Positions 1-7,012 of a stretch of 8,196 nucleotides of DNA are shown piece by piece. The stretch's first letter is position 1; each line of letters starts with the position of its first letter. The notes under the pieces were generated by a model. The model saw nothing but the letters and a program-made list of their open reading frames with translations. It was not told where the DNA came from and made no database searches. Origin of the DNA: JANQUM01 sp047630355 (lineage in GTDB: Bacteria; Bacteroidota; Bacteroidia; Cytophagales; Spirosomataceae); assembly GCA_047630355.1 (NCBI GenBank), contig JBLHXN010000144.1:1-8196 (forward strand), given 5' to 3'. The translations under genes were made by a program, and so were the position numbers.

Positions 1-674
1 GTTGGGTTTACTTGGCCGTGAAAAGCGAGAACAAAGTCTATCGCTTTCAGGATTCAGACCCTTTGACGGGTACAACAGTTTTACAATTTGAAACTTTTGT
101 GGGTGGAATGAACTACGATTTAAAAACCAGCAACGGCACAGTTTCAACGCCGTGGGGCTACGGAAATGACAATTTAGCTTTTGATAATAACGGCACTCTT
201 TGGGTGTTGCAGGATGGCGACAACAATTTTCTTTGGGTGGTGGGGAAAGACCACACGCAAGCCAATCCCGACGTGCGAATTTTCATGAAAACACCCGCCG
301 GATCTGAGCCGACGGGCATTACTTTTTCACCCGACAATCGCTTTCTTTTCATGTCCATTCAACATCCTTCAGGAAGTAACAACAGCACCTCACAAAACGA
401 TGTTAACGGACTTGCGACAACATTTGACCGGGATGCGTCAATTATCATTGCCCGGGATGAAAACTGGGGTTTAACACCCTGTCCGAACGGTTTATCAATC
501 AATCAAAACCCCAATTCGGGTTACTTCCAAAGCAGTACTGATATGCAGTCGTCGGCTGCCATGAACGCAACAACAATTATTGATTACCGAGCTGTAAAAA
601 GCGTTAAACTAATGCCCGGTTTTTCAACGGGTATTGGTACTATTTTTCGGGCAAAGATTGGTGGTTGCTTGTAA
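1..674 (+). CDS. PhoX-family (DUF839) phosphatase, C-terminal part, with Gly-Cys-X C-terminal domain
   Basis: This is the 3' end of a gene that enters from the left edge. The frame is open to base 3, reading W-V-Y before the TTG at 12, so that TTG is an internal leucine codon and not a start. PhoX proteins are secreted Ca/Fe-dependent phosphomonoesterases with a beta-propeller fold. Counting residues from base 12, the family signature runs from about 47 to 120: NDNLAFDNNGTLWVLQDG (52-69), SEPTGITFSPD (98-108) and LFMSIQHP (112-119). A second module follows from about residue 157 (base 480) to the end. It has short repeated strands, an LMPGFSTGIGTIFRAKI stretch and a terminal G-G-C-L. I recognise this as the C-terminal homology domain of many Cytophagales secreted proteins ('3-coathanger stack', GCX ending), probably involved in export or surface display. 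The catalytic N-terminal half lies outside the window, so activity cannot be judged. The gene converges on the neighbouring acid phosphatase gene. Family assignment is strong; exact substrate is unknown. Confidence 0.85.
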   Translation, partial: WVYLAVKSENKVYRFQDSDPLTGTTVLQFETFVGGMNYDLKTSNGTVSTPWGYGNDNLAFDNNGTLWVLQDGDNNFLWVVGKDHTQANPDVRIFMKTPAGSEPTGITFSPDNRFLFMSIQHPSGSNNSTSQNDVNGLATTFDRDASIIIARDENWGLTPCPNGLSINQNPNSGYFQSSTDMQSSAAMNATTIIDYRAVKSVKLMPGFSTGIGTIFRAKIGGCL

Positions 675-675
675 C

Positions 676-1623
676 CTACTTTTCTACCACTCCTGTATAA
701 AGCACTTTCCCTTCGTAGCTCAGAAATTGGAATTGGCACTTGTTTTTCGTGACGGAGAAGTTCGCGAAGCCCTGAATAGCTTGTGCAAATTTGGTGGTAG
801 GTAATTTACCAACCGGACGAACTTCCGAGCCCGCTCCCGAAACAATGTGATGCGTTTTACCTTTGGGTTTGATGTATTGTAAATCGTGCTCGTGCCCGGC
901 GAGGTAGAAATCAACGTCAAACTCCTTTAAAATAGGCTCAACGTGCGGGCGGACGTAGTTTTTATCGTCAATTCGTTTTCCTCCAGTATAAAGCGGGTGA
1001 TGCCCGATTACAATTTTCCACGTTGCGGTTGAAGCTTTTAATTCTTTGCGAAGCCAGTTTAATTGAGCCGTTGTATCTGTACCCGCAACTTTATTTTTGT
1101 ACTTTTCTTCGTGGTAATATTCGTCATTTAGCGGACTGGTATCAATGAATAAAAACTGAATCGTTGCACCGTCGTCCGCAGTTTTTGTGAATGTAAAATA
1201 ACGGTCAGGCATATTCCAACGGCGGCTGATATTGGTGTAGTCAATCTCGGCTTGCACATTTCCACGGTAATCGTGATTTCCTAATACGACGTACCAATCG
1301 CAGTTCAGTGAAAAGTCAGAGTAGATGTTTTCAAATGACGACATCCACTGCGGGTCCTGCACGGAAGCTACGCCATTTGGGTAAAAATTATCCCCCGTAG
1401 AAATGATAAATTCGGGTTCGATGACTTTAGCAGCATCGCCCATGGTATTGGCAAGCGTTTTCTGTTTTTCTTCGCCTTTTCGACCCCAATCGCCAATTAC
1501 ATTGAAGTTATAACCATCTTCTAAACTGACGTATTTTTTATCAATATCATAACGATTTGGCACTTGAGAAAAAGTACTAATAACCGTAGCAAAAACTAAA
1601 ATAGCACAAACGTAAAGTCTCAT
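676..1623 (-). CDS. Exported purple acid phosphatase, ACP5/TRAP-like metallophosphoesterase
   Basis: The product is a 315-aa calcineurin-like phosphoesterase, predicted to hydrolyse phosphate monoesters in the periplasm or at the cell surface. Residues 1-20 form a signal peptide, with cleavage likely after TFSQ. All metal-ligand blocks of purple acid phosphatases are present in order: GDWG (Asp45), GDNFY (Asp78, Tyr81), GNHD (Asn116, His117), GHHP (first His, 208) and GHEH (His244, His246). The Tyr in GDNFY gives the charge-transfer ligand typical of this class. GNVQAEIDYTNISRRWNMP (121-139) and HEHDLQYI (244-251) closely resemble mammalian tartrate-resistant acid phosphatase as I recall it, and the length fits that family. 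The ATG at 1623 is chosen because the signal peptide starts there; no clear Shine-Dalgarno sequence precedes it, which is normal in Bacteroidota. The gene lies 78 bp downstream of the TonB receptor on the same strand, with a terminator-like hairpin between. Its stop lies one base from that of the convergent PhoX-like gene. Physiological substrate is unknown. Confidence 0.92.
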   Translation of the reverse strand: MRLYVCAILVFATVISTFSQVPNRYDIDKKYVSLEDGYNFNVIGDWGRKGEEKQKTLANTMGDAAKVIEPEFIISTGDNFYPNGVASVQDPQWMSSFENIYSDFSLNCDWYVVLGNHDYRGNVQAEIDYTNISRRWNMPDRYFTFTKTADDGATIQFLFIDTSPLNDEYYHEEKYKNKVAGTDTTAQLNWLRKELKASTATWKIVIGHHPLYTGGKRIDDKNYVRPHVEPILKEFDVDFYLAGHEHDLQYIKPKGKTHHIVSGAGSEVRPVGKLPTTKFAQAIQGFANFSVTKNKCQFQFLSYEGKVLYTGVVEK

Positions 1624-1648
1624 AATTAAGCGGTTCTAAAAGTTAAAA

Positions 1649-1678
1649 ACTACCTGCCGAAACGAGTCAGCAGGTAGT
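1649..1678 (-). terminator. Intrinsic terminator after the TonB receptor gene
   Basis: A perfect 9-bp inverted repeat, ACTACCTGC (1649-1657) and GCAGGTAGT (1670-1678), encloses a 12-nt loop. Read on the minus strand, the stem is followed by a T tract (five T including the last stem base). It begins 23 bp beyond the receptor stop codon and ends 25 bp before the phosphatase ATG. On the plus strand it is followed by A-rich sequence, so it should act only for leftward transcription. It may be partial and set a lower level for the downstream phosphatase. Confidence 0.7.
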
Positions 1679-1701
1679 AAAAATAATCATTGTATGTAAA
1701 A

Positions 1702-4458
1702 TTATTTATTTAGGTCGAATTTCAAACCGAAGTTGAATCGGGCGTTGTAATATTCAACTTGCATGGTGCGGGCACGGATTCCCTGATAATACCGCAACGG
1801 CTGATTTGTCAGATTATTTGCTTCGGCAAACAAACGCAATTGCGGCGTAAAGGCATACGACGCGTTGGCATCAAGGAACAATTGACGGTCGTAGTAACGA
1901 TCTTCAAAGCTTTCGCCCCCCAATTCATCGATGTAATCACTGGCGTAATTGAGTGAAATCCGGGCAACTAGTTTCTTCGTTTCGTACGAAAGTGAGGCGT
2001 TAAACATATGTTCGGCGGTGCCGGGAAGACCAATCTCTTCATTTTCGCTCCTGCCTTCAATTCCCGTAGTAGTTGATTGCGTAAATGTATAATTCAGGTA
2101 AACACCCAAGCCTTTCCAGATTTGACGCTGAAAAGCGGCTTCCAAACCATAAACAGTGGCCGTTCCGCCGTTCCGGGGCAAGGTGTATTCAAGGTCGCTT
2201 CCAAACTGCGGATCGCTGAAGTTTTGTAGTGTTTGGGTGTAGATGAAGTTATCAATGTTTTTATAGAATGCCCCCGCTGATACCAAGCCGATGGTTTTGA
2301 AATACTTCTCCGCCATAAGGTCAAAGTTCATCGCCGTACTCGCCTTTAAGTCCGGGTTACCACGGCTCAACTCATTATCTTGAGGACTAAATTCGGCGTA
2401 AGGTACAAGGTCAAAATAATTTGGACGGGCAAGTGTATTTGTCCACGCAAAGCGTAAAATAGTGTTTTCGTCCGCATCATATTTCAGGTGAACGCCCGGC
2501 AAAAAGTTTCCATAGCTATTTGTTCTTGAATCTGACGTTACGGTCTCTTCGTCAATATTATAAATATTCCCGGTATAATCAATGTTTGTGTATTCGTACC
2601 GAACGCCAACTATTGCTGCTAATTTAGGTGTGAGTTGTTGATCAATCATGGCGTACGTTCCGGTTATTTGCTCAAAAGCTGTGTAATTTCCGGGAGCGTA
2701 CTCTTCGGGCAAATCCGTTACTTCAAAAAGAGATGGATTTTTCAAATCTAATCTGCCAAGATATTCGGGCGTGGCAAAAGAGCCTATCTGATACTTCGTT
2801 CCCGCCAGATAATCAGGATTAGAGTAGTCGCGGTTTGTGATACTTCCGAGGGTTTCGATAGAACCATCAAGTGGTTCGTATTCCATAAAACTATTGTTAC
2901 GCAACTTGTCTTTGCTACGGTAACGGCCACCAAATTTCAAGATACCCTTATCACTGTATGGAAACGAAAAATCGAGGCGGGCGTTCAAATCTTCGTCAGA
3001 TGTATAACCGTATTGCTCCGTAATTTCATTGAGTTCAATTCCGGAGTTATCAGAACGGTTACCGAGGTATGAGAACGGAAATTCGGGATTTGAGACATCT
3101 AAATCAACTTGCTTCCCTTTGTCTCTAAAACTAATGTAACGCTCATCCGGGCGTTCTTCGGAAGCCTTTGCCAGTGTCACGTTCCACGTTGCCCGTAGTT
3201 TATTGAATAAATGATTTCCATTCAACGTGTAGTTATACACTCGCTGATCTTCCAAACGTGAATTTTTAACTCGGTCACTGTCAATACCACCTTTCGTCTG
3301 GTATTCTACCCGACCTAAAGCGGTGTATTTCCCGTTTCCCAATGACGTAAAATCGCCGTCGTCGAAAGCATCTTCAAGTTGGCTCACCCGCATTCTGAAA
3401 CGATTTTCCCAGTCATCCCGCCAGTTATACATTGCTGAGAAACCGATAGAGTGATTTGGATTAAAATCGTAATCTAAGTTTGCAGAGACACTTCTTCTAA
3501 CCCGCTGCACTACGTAGTTCCTGATGTCAAACTCATCAAGTACTGCTCCCTGATCGGTGTCAATCCAAACGCCTTCTACGTTGTGCGAGCCCAACTGATG
3601 ATTGTTATAAGAACCCGAAAGTACGAAGCCAAGTTTATCGTTTAAAATACGATTTCCCAACACAAACGCTCCGGTGTAAATTGGCTTGTCGGAGAGTAAG
3701 TTTACGCCAGATGCCAGCGTTCCCGAAACCCGTAAATCGTTCGGGGCTTTGCGGGTCACCAGATTTACCGAACCACCAATGGCGTCGGCATCCATATTGG
3801 GTAAAACGGCTTTATTCACTTGAATAGTTTGTATCATATCAGCCGGAATCAAATCCATCTGCACCCGGCGGTTGTCTCCTTCGGCGGAAGGAATGCGTTC
3901 TCCGTTCAATGTTACCGAATTTAACTGCGGAGCCATTCCCCGAATAATAATATCACGGGCTTCGCCCTGATCATTTTGCATCGTGATGCCGGGAATCCGC
4001 TTTAACGCATCGCCGATATTTGCATCAGGGAAACGACCGACCTGGTCAGACGAAACGACGTTTGTAATATTAGCGTTGGTGCGTTGTTGATTTAATGCCT
4101 TTGCTTGCCCTTTCAGACGATCACCGAGTACTAAAACGGCATCACCTAAAACAACACCTGAAGTTAGAATGAAGTCCACCTTGTTAATCCCATTTATCGT
4201 AGTTATAGTTTTCATAACCGGCGAATAACCGATAAAAGAGGATACCAATGTGTACGTTCCTGCGGGTAAGTTCACAATAGAAAAATTACCGTAGGTATCA
4301 GAAATCGCCGAAAGGTTTATATTTTCTTTGACTTTAATTGCGGCTCCGGGCAGCGAAAATCCGTTTTCATCGATTAGTTTTCCTTTTATTATCGCCGTTT
4401 GAGCCATGCTCAATGTAGCTATGAATGTAAAAAGAATTAACGTAGAGAGTTTCTTCAT
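1702..4458 (-). CDS. Solitary TonB-dependent receptor, TIGR01782-like, with carboxypeptidase-regulatory-like N-terminal domain
   Basis: This 918-aa outer-membrane active transporter would be energised by TonB-ExbBD. Residues 1-20 are a signal peptide (cleavage after LSMAQ). Residues 22-100 form a carboxypeptidase-regulatory-like beta-sandwich (GKLIDENGFSLPGA, DTYGNFSIVNLPAGTYTL). Residues 115-240 are the plug: QAKALNQQRTNANITNVVSS, GRFPDANIGDALKRIPGI, DIIIRGMAPQLNSVTLNGE and DADAIGGSVNLVTRKAP. The ALNQQR and GRFPDAN blocks are typical of the TIGR01782 (Xanthomonas/Caulobacter type) receptors. The rest is the 22-strand barrel, ending in ARFNFGLKFDLNK; LPGTAEHMFNASLSYE (about 822-838) is a usual late-barrel motif. 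No SusD partner is adjacent, so it is not a SusC-type receptor. Its position beside two phosphatase genes suggests a role in uptake of organic phosphate or a released product; that is inference from context. The ATG at 4458 starts the signal peptide and lies about 31 bp below a Bacteroidota promoter motif. A hairpin terminator follows the stop. Confidence 0.93.
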   Translation of the reverse strand: MKKLSTLILFTFIATLSMAQTAIIKGKLIDENGFSLPGAAIKVKENINLSAISDTYGNFSIVNLPAGTYTLVSSFIGYSPVMKTITTINGINKVDFILTSGVVLGDAVLVLGDRLKGQAKALNQQRTNANITNVVSSDQVGRFPDANIGDALKRIPGITMQNDQGEARDIIIRGMAPQLNSVTLNGERIPSAEGDNRRVQMDLIPADMIQTIQVNKAVLPNMDADAIGGSVNLVTRKAPNDLRVSGTLASGVNLLSDKPIYTGAFVLGNRILNDKLGFVLSGSYNNHQLGSHNVEGVWIDTDQGAVLDEFDIRNYVVQRVRRSVSANLDYDFNPNHSIGFSAMYNWRDDWENRFRMRVSQLEDAFDDGDFTSLGNGKYTALGRVEYQTKGGIDSDRVKNSRLEDQRVYNYTLNGNHLFNKLRATWNVTLAKASEERPDERYISFRDKGKQVDLDVSNPEFPFSYLGNRSDNSGIELNEITEQYGYTSDEDLNARLDFSFPYSDKGILKFGGRYRSKDKLRNNSFMEYEPLDGSIETLGSITNRDYSNPDYLAGTKYQIGSFATPEYLGRLDLKNPSLFEVTDLPEEYAPGNYTAFEQITGTYAMIDQQLTPKLAAIVGVRYEYTNIDYTGNIYNIDEETVTSDSRTNSYGNFLPGVHLKYDADENTILRFAWTNTLARPNYFDLVPYAEFSPQDNELSRGNPDLKASTAMNFDLMAEKYFKTIGLVSAGAFYKNIDNFIYTQTLQNFSDPQFGSDLEYTLPRNGGTATVYGLEAAFQRQIWKGLGVYLNYTFTQSTTTGIEGRSENEEIGLPGTAEHMFNASLSYETKKLVARISLNYASDYIDELGGESFEDRYYDRQLFLDANASYAFTPQLRLFAEANNLTNQPLRYYQGIRARTMQVEYYNARFNFGLKFDLNK

Positions 4459-4488
4459 GAGAGTTAGTATCGTGTATTAATTTGAGTG

Positions 4489-4516
4489 CAAAAGTAGGGT
4501 TACACCATTAGTCAAA
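4489..4516 (-). promoter_or_regulatory. Bacteroidota-type promoter of the TonB receptor gene
   Basis: On the minus strand a perfect -7 element TACTTTTG (TAnnTTTG, bases 4496-4489) is preceded by a -33 element TTTG (4516-4513), with a 16-nt spacer. This fits the primary sigma factor consensus of Bacteroidota, though the spacer is slightly short. It predicts a leader of roughly 25 nt before the ATG at 4458. The -33 element overlaps the middle copy of a TGAC/TGAC/TAAC series with 12-bp spacing (minus-strand copies at 4526-4523, 4514-4511 and 4502-4499) that might be an operator. Confidence 0.65.
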
Positions 4517-4580
4517 TATTACGTCACTTTAATCTCTACGCTATGAAATACCAGATCTATGTAATGTTAATGTTAAAAAC

Positions 4581-4611
4581 TTGCGAGAAGTGAACAGCAA
4601 TGATAACTTTA
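4581..4611 (+). promoter_or_regulatory. Probable promoter of the SAP/DUF6434 gene
   Basis: TTG (4581-4583), a 20-nt spacer and TAACTTTA (4604-4611) match the TTG-N17-23-TAnnTTTG pattern except for the last base. Transcription would start some 15-20 nt before the ATG at 4634. Just upstream, at 4560-4576, lies a short tandem TGTAA-TGTTAA-TGTTAA of unknown meaning. This promoter is divergent from that of the TonB receptor, and the 175-bp gap between the two start codons (4459-4633) holds nothing else I can identify. Confidence 0.4.
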
Positions 4612-4633
4612 GCGTAACGCAACCCTTAGTAAT

Positions 4634-5221
4634 ATGCAAACCAGACCTGAAATCTTAACGATAGAAAATGGAGCCGAACTCAAACGCTGGTATTGGCTCA
4701 AAGAATAATTAGTAAACTGCTGCAAAGCAGCAGCATTTTCTTACGGTGGAAGTAAGTTTGAAATTCTTGAAAGAATAGCAAATACGTTGGACGGAAAAGA
4801 GGTAACAGAAACTAAGAAATCAAAACCAGCCTCCACTTTTGATTGGGCGAACGAAACACTTACACCCGAAACAACGATCACAGACAGCTACAAAAACGGA
4901 CCGAACAGCAAACGCTTTTTTAAAGAATATTGCGGCAAAAAATTCAGCTTCAACGTTGCGTTCATGAACTGGATGAAGACAAACGCAGGGAAGACATTAA
5001 AAGATGCCGTAACGGAATGGGAACGTTTGGAAGAACTAATAAAAAGTGGAAGGTACAAAGCCGAAATTCCTGCGGGAAATCAGTACAATAAATGTATTCG
5101 GGACTTCTTCGCCGACAACCCCGATAAAAACATTACCGATGCCCGACATTATTGGAAGTTGAAACGGGCATTACCCCTCGGGCAGCACGTTTATGAACGC
5201 TCTGATTTGGCCTTAATTTAA
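4634..5221 (+). pseudogene. SAP-like / DUF6434 protein gene interrupted by an in-frame TAA
   Basis: From the ATG at 4634 the frame reads MQTRPEILTIENGAELKRWYWLKE, meets TAA at 4706-4708 (codon 25), then continues in the same frame with LVNCCKAAAF, SYGGSKFEILERIANTLDG and on to the stop at 5219-5221. The part around the TAA is a SAP-like segment: related proteins, as I recall, read ELKRWYWLKEELV followed by a glycine-serine turn and an (E/K)LxERI helix. A Glu codon GAA changed to TAA would explain the break. The part at 4838-5035 is a DUF6434 domain (FDWANETLTP, SKRFFKEYCGKKFSFN, FMNWMKTNAGKTLKDAVTEW). A third conserved block follows (YNKCIRDFFADNPDKN, ARHYWKLKRALPG-like). No ATG lies between the TAA and codon 116, so the rest could be made only from a weak start such as the TTG at 4787 (144 aa, without most of the SAP part). 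The molecular function is not known; a nucleic-acid-binding role is guessed from the SAP-like part. It may be a recent pseudogene or a sequencing error. Confidence 0.75.
4717..4733 (+). other. Perfect hairpin just after the premature stop
   Basis: CTGCTGC (4717-4723), an AAA loop and GCAGCAG (4727-4733) form a perfect 7-bp stem, followed by CATTTTCTT. It starts 8 bases after the TAA at 4706-4708. It could be a weak terminator, or simply the coding sequence of the CCKAAA stretch. No function is shown. Confidence 0.35.
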
Positions 5222-5222
5222 C

Positions 5223-5256
5223 AAAAAACGCCACCCATTTCGCAATGGATGGCGTT
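5223..5256 (-). terminator. Intrinsic terminator of the SusC-SusD operon
   Basis: Two 13-nt arms, 5227-5239 and 5244-5256, pair with one C-A mismatch around a TCGC loop. Read on the minus strand the stem (AACGCCATCCATT arm first) is followed by six T (5228-5223), a textbook rho-independent terminator 27 bp past the SusD stop. On the plus strand the stem also follows the DUF6434 stop closely, but only CGTATAAAAA comes after it, so termination in that direction should be weaker. Confidence 0.85.
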
Positions 5257-5283
5257 CGTATAAAAATCAAATAAAGCGATAAG

Positions 5284-6990
5284 TTAATATCCGTTGTTTT
5301 GCTTCAACGTAACTACTCCGCCAAGTGAGCTATTCAGTATTTCCTGATTAGGAATCGGGTAATATTCGTGTTTTCCTTTCACGAAAGTTGCTCCGCGTAA
5401 GTAAGTGCGTTTCGTAGCTTCTACGGTCAGGTAATTATTGATCGTTTGATCTACAATACCCCAGCGTACCAAATCAAAAAAGCGGTGTCCTTCCATCGCA
5501 AACTCAAGGCGGTGTTCCGTCCGAACGGCATTTCTCGCTACGGCTTTATCCGTCCATTGGTCAGTATATTCACTCACCACATAATTTCCGGCGGGTTGAC
5601 CATTGGCAAGTTTTACGAAACCGTCAGGATTTGCAGCTCTTTTACGAAGTTGGTTTACCAAAGTACGAGCCTTGTTCAAATCACCTATTTCCACTTCACA
5701 TTCGGCAAGCCACAACATCACGTGCGACAGCTTAATCATGCGATAGTTGTTAGCATTCTGACGTGGATTATTCGACCAAGTTAACGAACCTTTCTCTGAT
5801 TTATACGGTGATTGCTTTTTCGGTGAAAATTCTCCGGCGTAAGCACGATCACGAATGTATTGCGGGTTGTGAATTCCCCAATCCAAATACGGGACGCCAT
5901 CACGACCAACGGTGTGGTCTAAACGTGGGTCAACCGGTCCGGCGTACGTTTGCGAATTATCTCCAGGCAAATCCTGAGCGTTAAAATTCATTATCGGTAA
6001 ACCATTGGCATCGGTTTTGAAGTTATTCACTAAGTTTTGCGACGGCTGGAAAAATCCGCAGCAAGTTGTCAGTGCACCACCACCATACGGATAGTTCAAC
6101 GTTCCACCACGGTTACCGTTGTTAGAAATCGCCGCTCCGTCATTTACTGAGTATTGTACTTCAAAAATAGACTCCGTATTGTTATTGGTCACTGCCCGAT
6201 AATTGTCGTGGTATTTGTCAACCAATTTATAGCCTCCGTTGGCAACAATGTCTTCCAAAATAATTTTTGCCGAAGCGTATTTCCCTTGAAACAACTGTGC
6301 TTTAGCAAGCAAAGCTGCCGCAGCCCATTTGGTTGTCCGACCGGGCTGTCCCGCCCAACGAGCGGGTAAATTATCATAACCAAACTTCAAGTCTTCTTCG
6401 ATTTTAGGCCAGATTTCCTCCGTATTTGAAACCTTAGTGCTGTTCGCATCCGACGGATTATACGTTATCTCATTGATGTAAGGTACGTTTCCGAACACTT
6501 TACGAGCTTCAAAATGGTAATTTCCACGCAACGTCCGAGCTTGGGCAATCGCCAGTTTCTTCTCGTTTTCCGTCATATCCTTTGCTTTCGCAGTAAGTAA
6601 GATAACATCATTTGTGCGGGCAATTCCATCATAAACGGCACGCCATTTACCACGAAAGTGAACCAAGTCAGCGGTGTGATTATAAGCTTCAATTACTGAT
6701 ATTTCTGGTTGATCTCCAGCATTTGTGCCTTTGTAAGCATCGTCTGAAGCCACCGAACCGTACACCCAGTTATCAGCAGTACCTTGCCAATCTGAGAATG
6801 CCGAACCTTGGTTGGTTTGCACACCGTCCATCAGGGAATAAGCACCCGTAAGTACTAAATCAACGCCAATTTTATTGGTGAGGTTAGACTCGCTCAATAC
6901 GCCAAGAGGCTGAACGTCGAGAAATTCGTCACTGCAAGAAGTAGCTCCCGCGAGTAAGAGCGTAGATAGTATTATTAGACTTTTTTTCAT
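5284..6990 (-). CDS. SusD/RagB-family surface lipoprotein, nutrient-binding partner of SusC
   Basis: This 568-aa surface lipoprotein forms the lid of a SusC-SusD uptake complex. The signal peptide ends at a lipobox, LAGATSC, with lipidation at Cys19. The next residues, SDEF, fit the acidic surface-export signal of Bacteroidota lipoproteins. Residues about 20-220 are the SusD-like N-terminal domain (LDVQPLG, LTGAYSLMDG, WRAVYDGIARTNDVI, ARTLRGNYHFEARKVFGNVP) and about 222-568 the TPR-containing SusD/RagB part (KWAAAALLAKAQLFQGKYAS, MIKLSHVMLWLAECEVEIGD, RTEHRLEFAMEGHRFFDLVRWG, EYYPIPNQEI, ending QNNGY). Length and end are normal, so the gene is complete. The start at 6990 is fixed by the signal peptide; an A-rich sequence precedes it. 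It lies 22 bp after the SusC stop, so the two are co-transcribed, and a strong terminator follows. The substrate cannot be told from the sequence, since no degradative enzyme is visible beside it. Confidence 0.95.
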   Translation of the reverse strand: MKKSLIILSTLLLAGATSCSDEFLDVQPLGVLSESNLTNKIGVDLVLTGAYSLMDGVQTNQGSAFSDWQGTADNWVYGSVASDDAYKGTNAGDQPEISVIEAYNHTADLVHFRGKWRAVYDGIARTNDVILLTAKAKDMTENEKKLAIAQARTLRGNYHFEARKVFGNVPYINEITYNPSDANSTKVSNTEEIWPKIEEDLKFGYDNLPARWAGQPGRTTKWAAAALLAKAQLFQGKYASAKIILEDIVANGGYKLVDKYHDNYRAVTNNNTESIFEVQYSVNDGAAISNNGNRGGTLNYPYGGGALTTCCGFFQPSQNLVNNFKTDANGLPIMNFNAQDLPGDNSQTYAGPVDPRLDHTVGRDGVPYLDWGIHNPQYIRDRAYAGEFSPKKQSPYKSEKGSLTWSNNPRQNANNYRMIKLSHVMLWLAECEVEIGDLNKARTLVNQLRKRAANPDGFVKLANGQPAGNYVVSEYTDQWTDKAVARNAVRTEHRLEFAMEGHRFFDLVRWGIVDQTINNYLTVEATKRTYLRGATFVKGKHEYYPIPNQEILNSSLGGVVTLKQNNGY

Positions 6991-7012
6991 TGTATTTGAG
7001 TTTTAGCAAAAG

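Noticed and set aside
12..14. TTG at 12 as the start of the PhoX-like protein
   Set aside because: The frame is open to the left edge and the product lacks a signal peptide and most of the catalytic domain, so the gene is cut by the window.
1624..1648. TAACTTTT in the minus-strand leader of the acid phosphatase as a -7 promoter element
   Set aside because: It departs from TAnnTTTG at the last base, lies so close to the ATG that almost no leader would remain, and is part of the terminator T tract.
4560..4576. TGTAA-TGTTAA-TGTTAA tandem as a Pho box
   Set aside because: It does not match the 11-bp phased CTGTCAT repeats of known Pho boxes, and it lies beside the promoter of the SAP/DUF6434 gene rather than that of the receptor.
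4706..4708. Programmed readthrough or recoding of the TAA
   Set aside because: TAA followed by T is an efficient stop and nothing else, apart from a short hairpin, supports recoding; a nonsense mutation or read error is simpler.
5446..6851. Several plus-strand open frames of 70-110 codons opposite SusD
   Set aside because: They lie antisense to a complete, well-conserved SusD gene, show no recognisable domains and have no promoter or start context; they are shadows.
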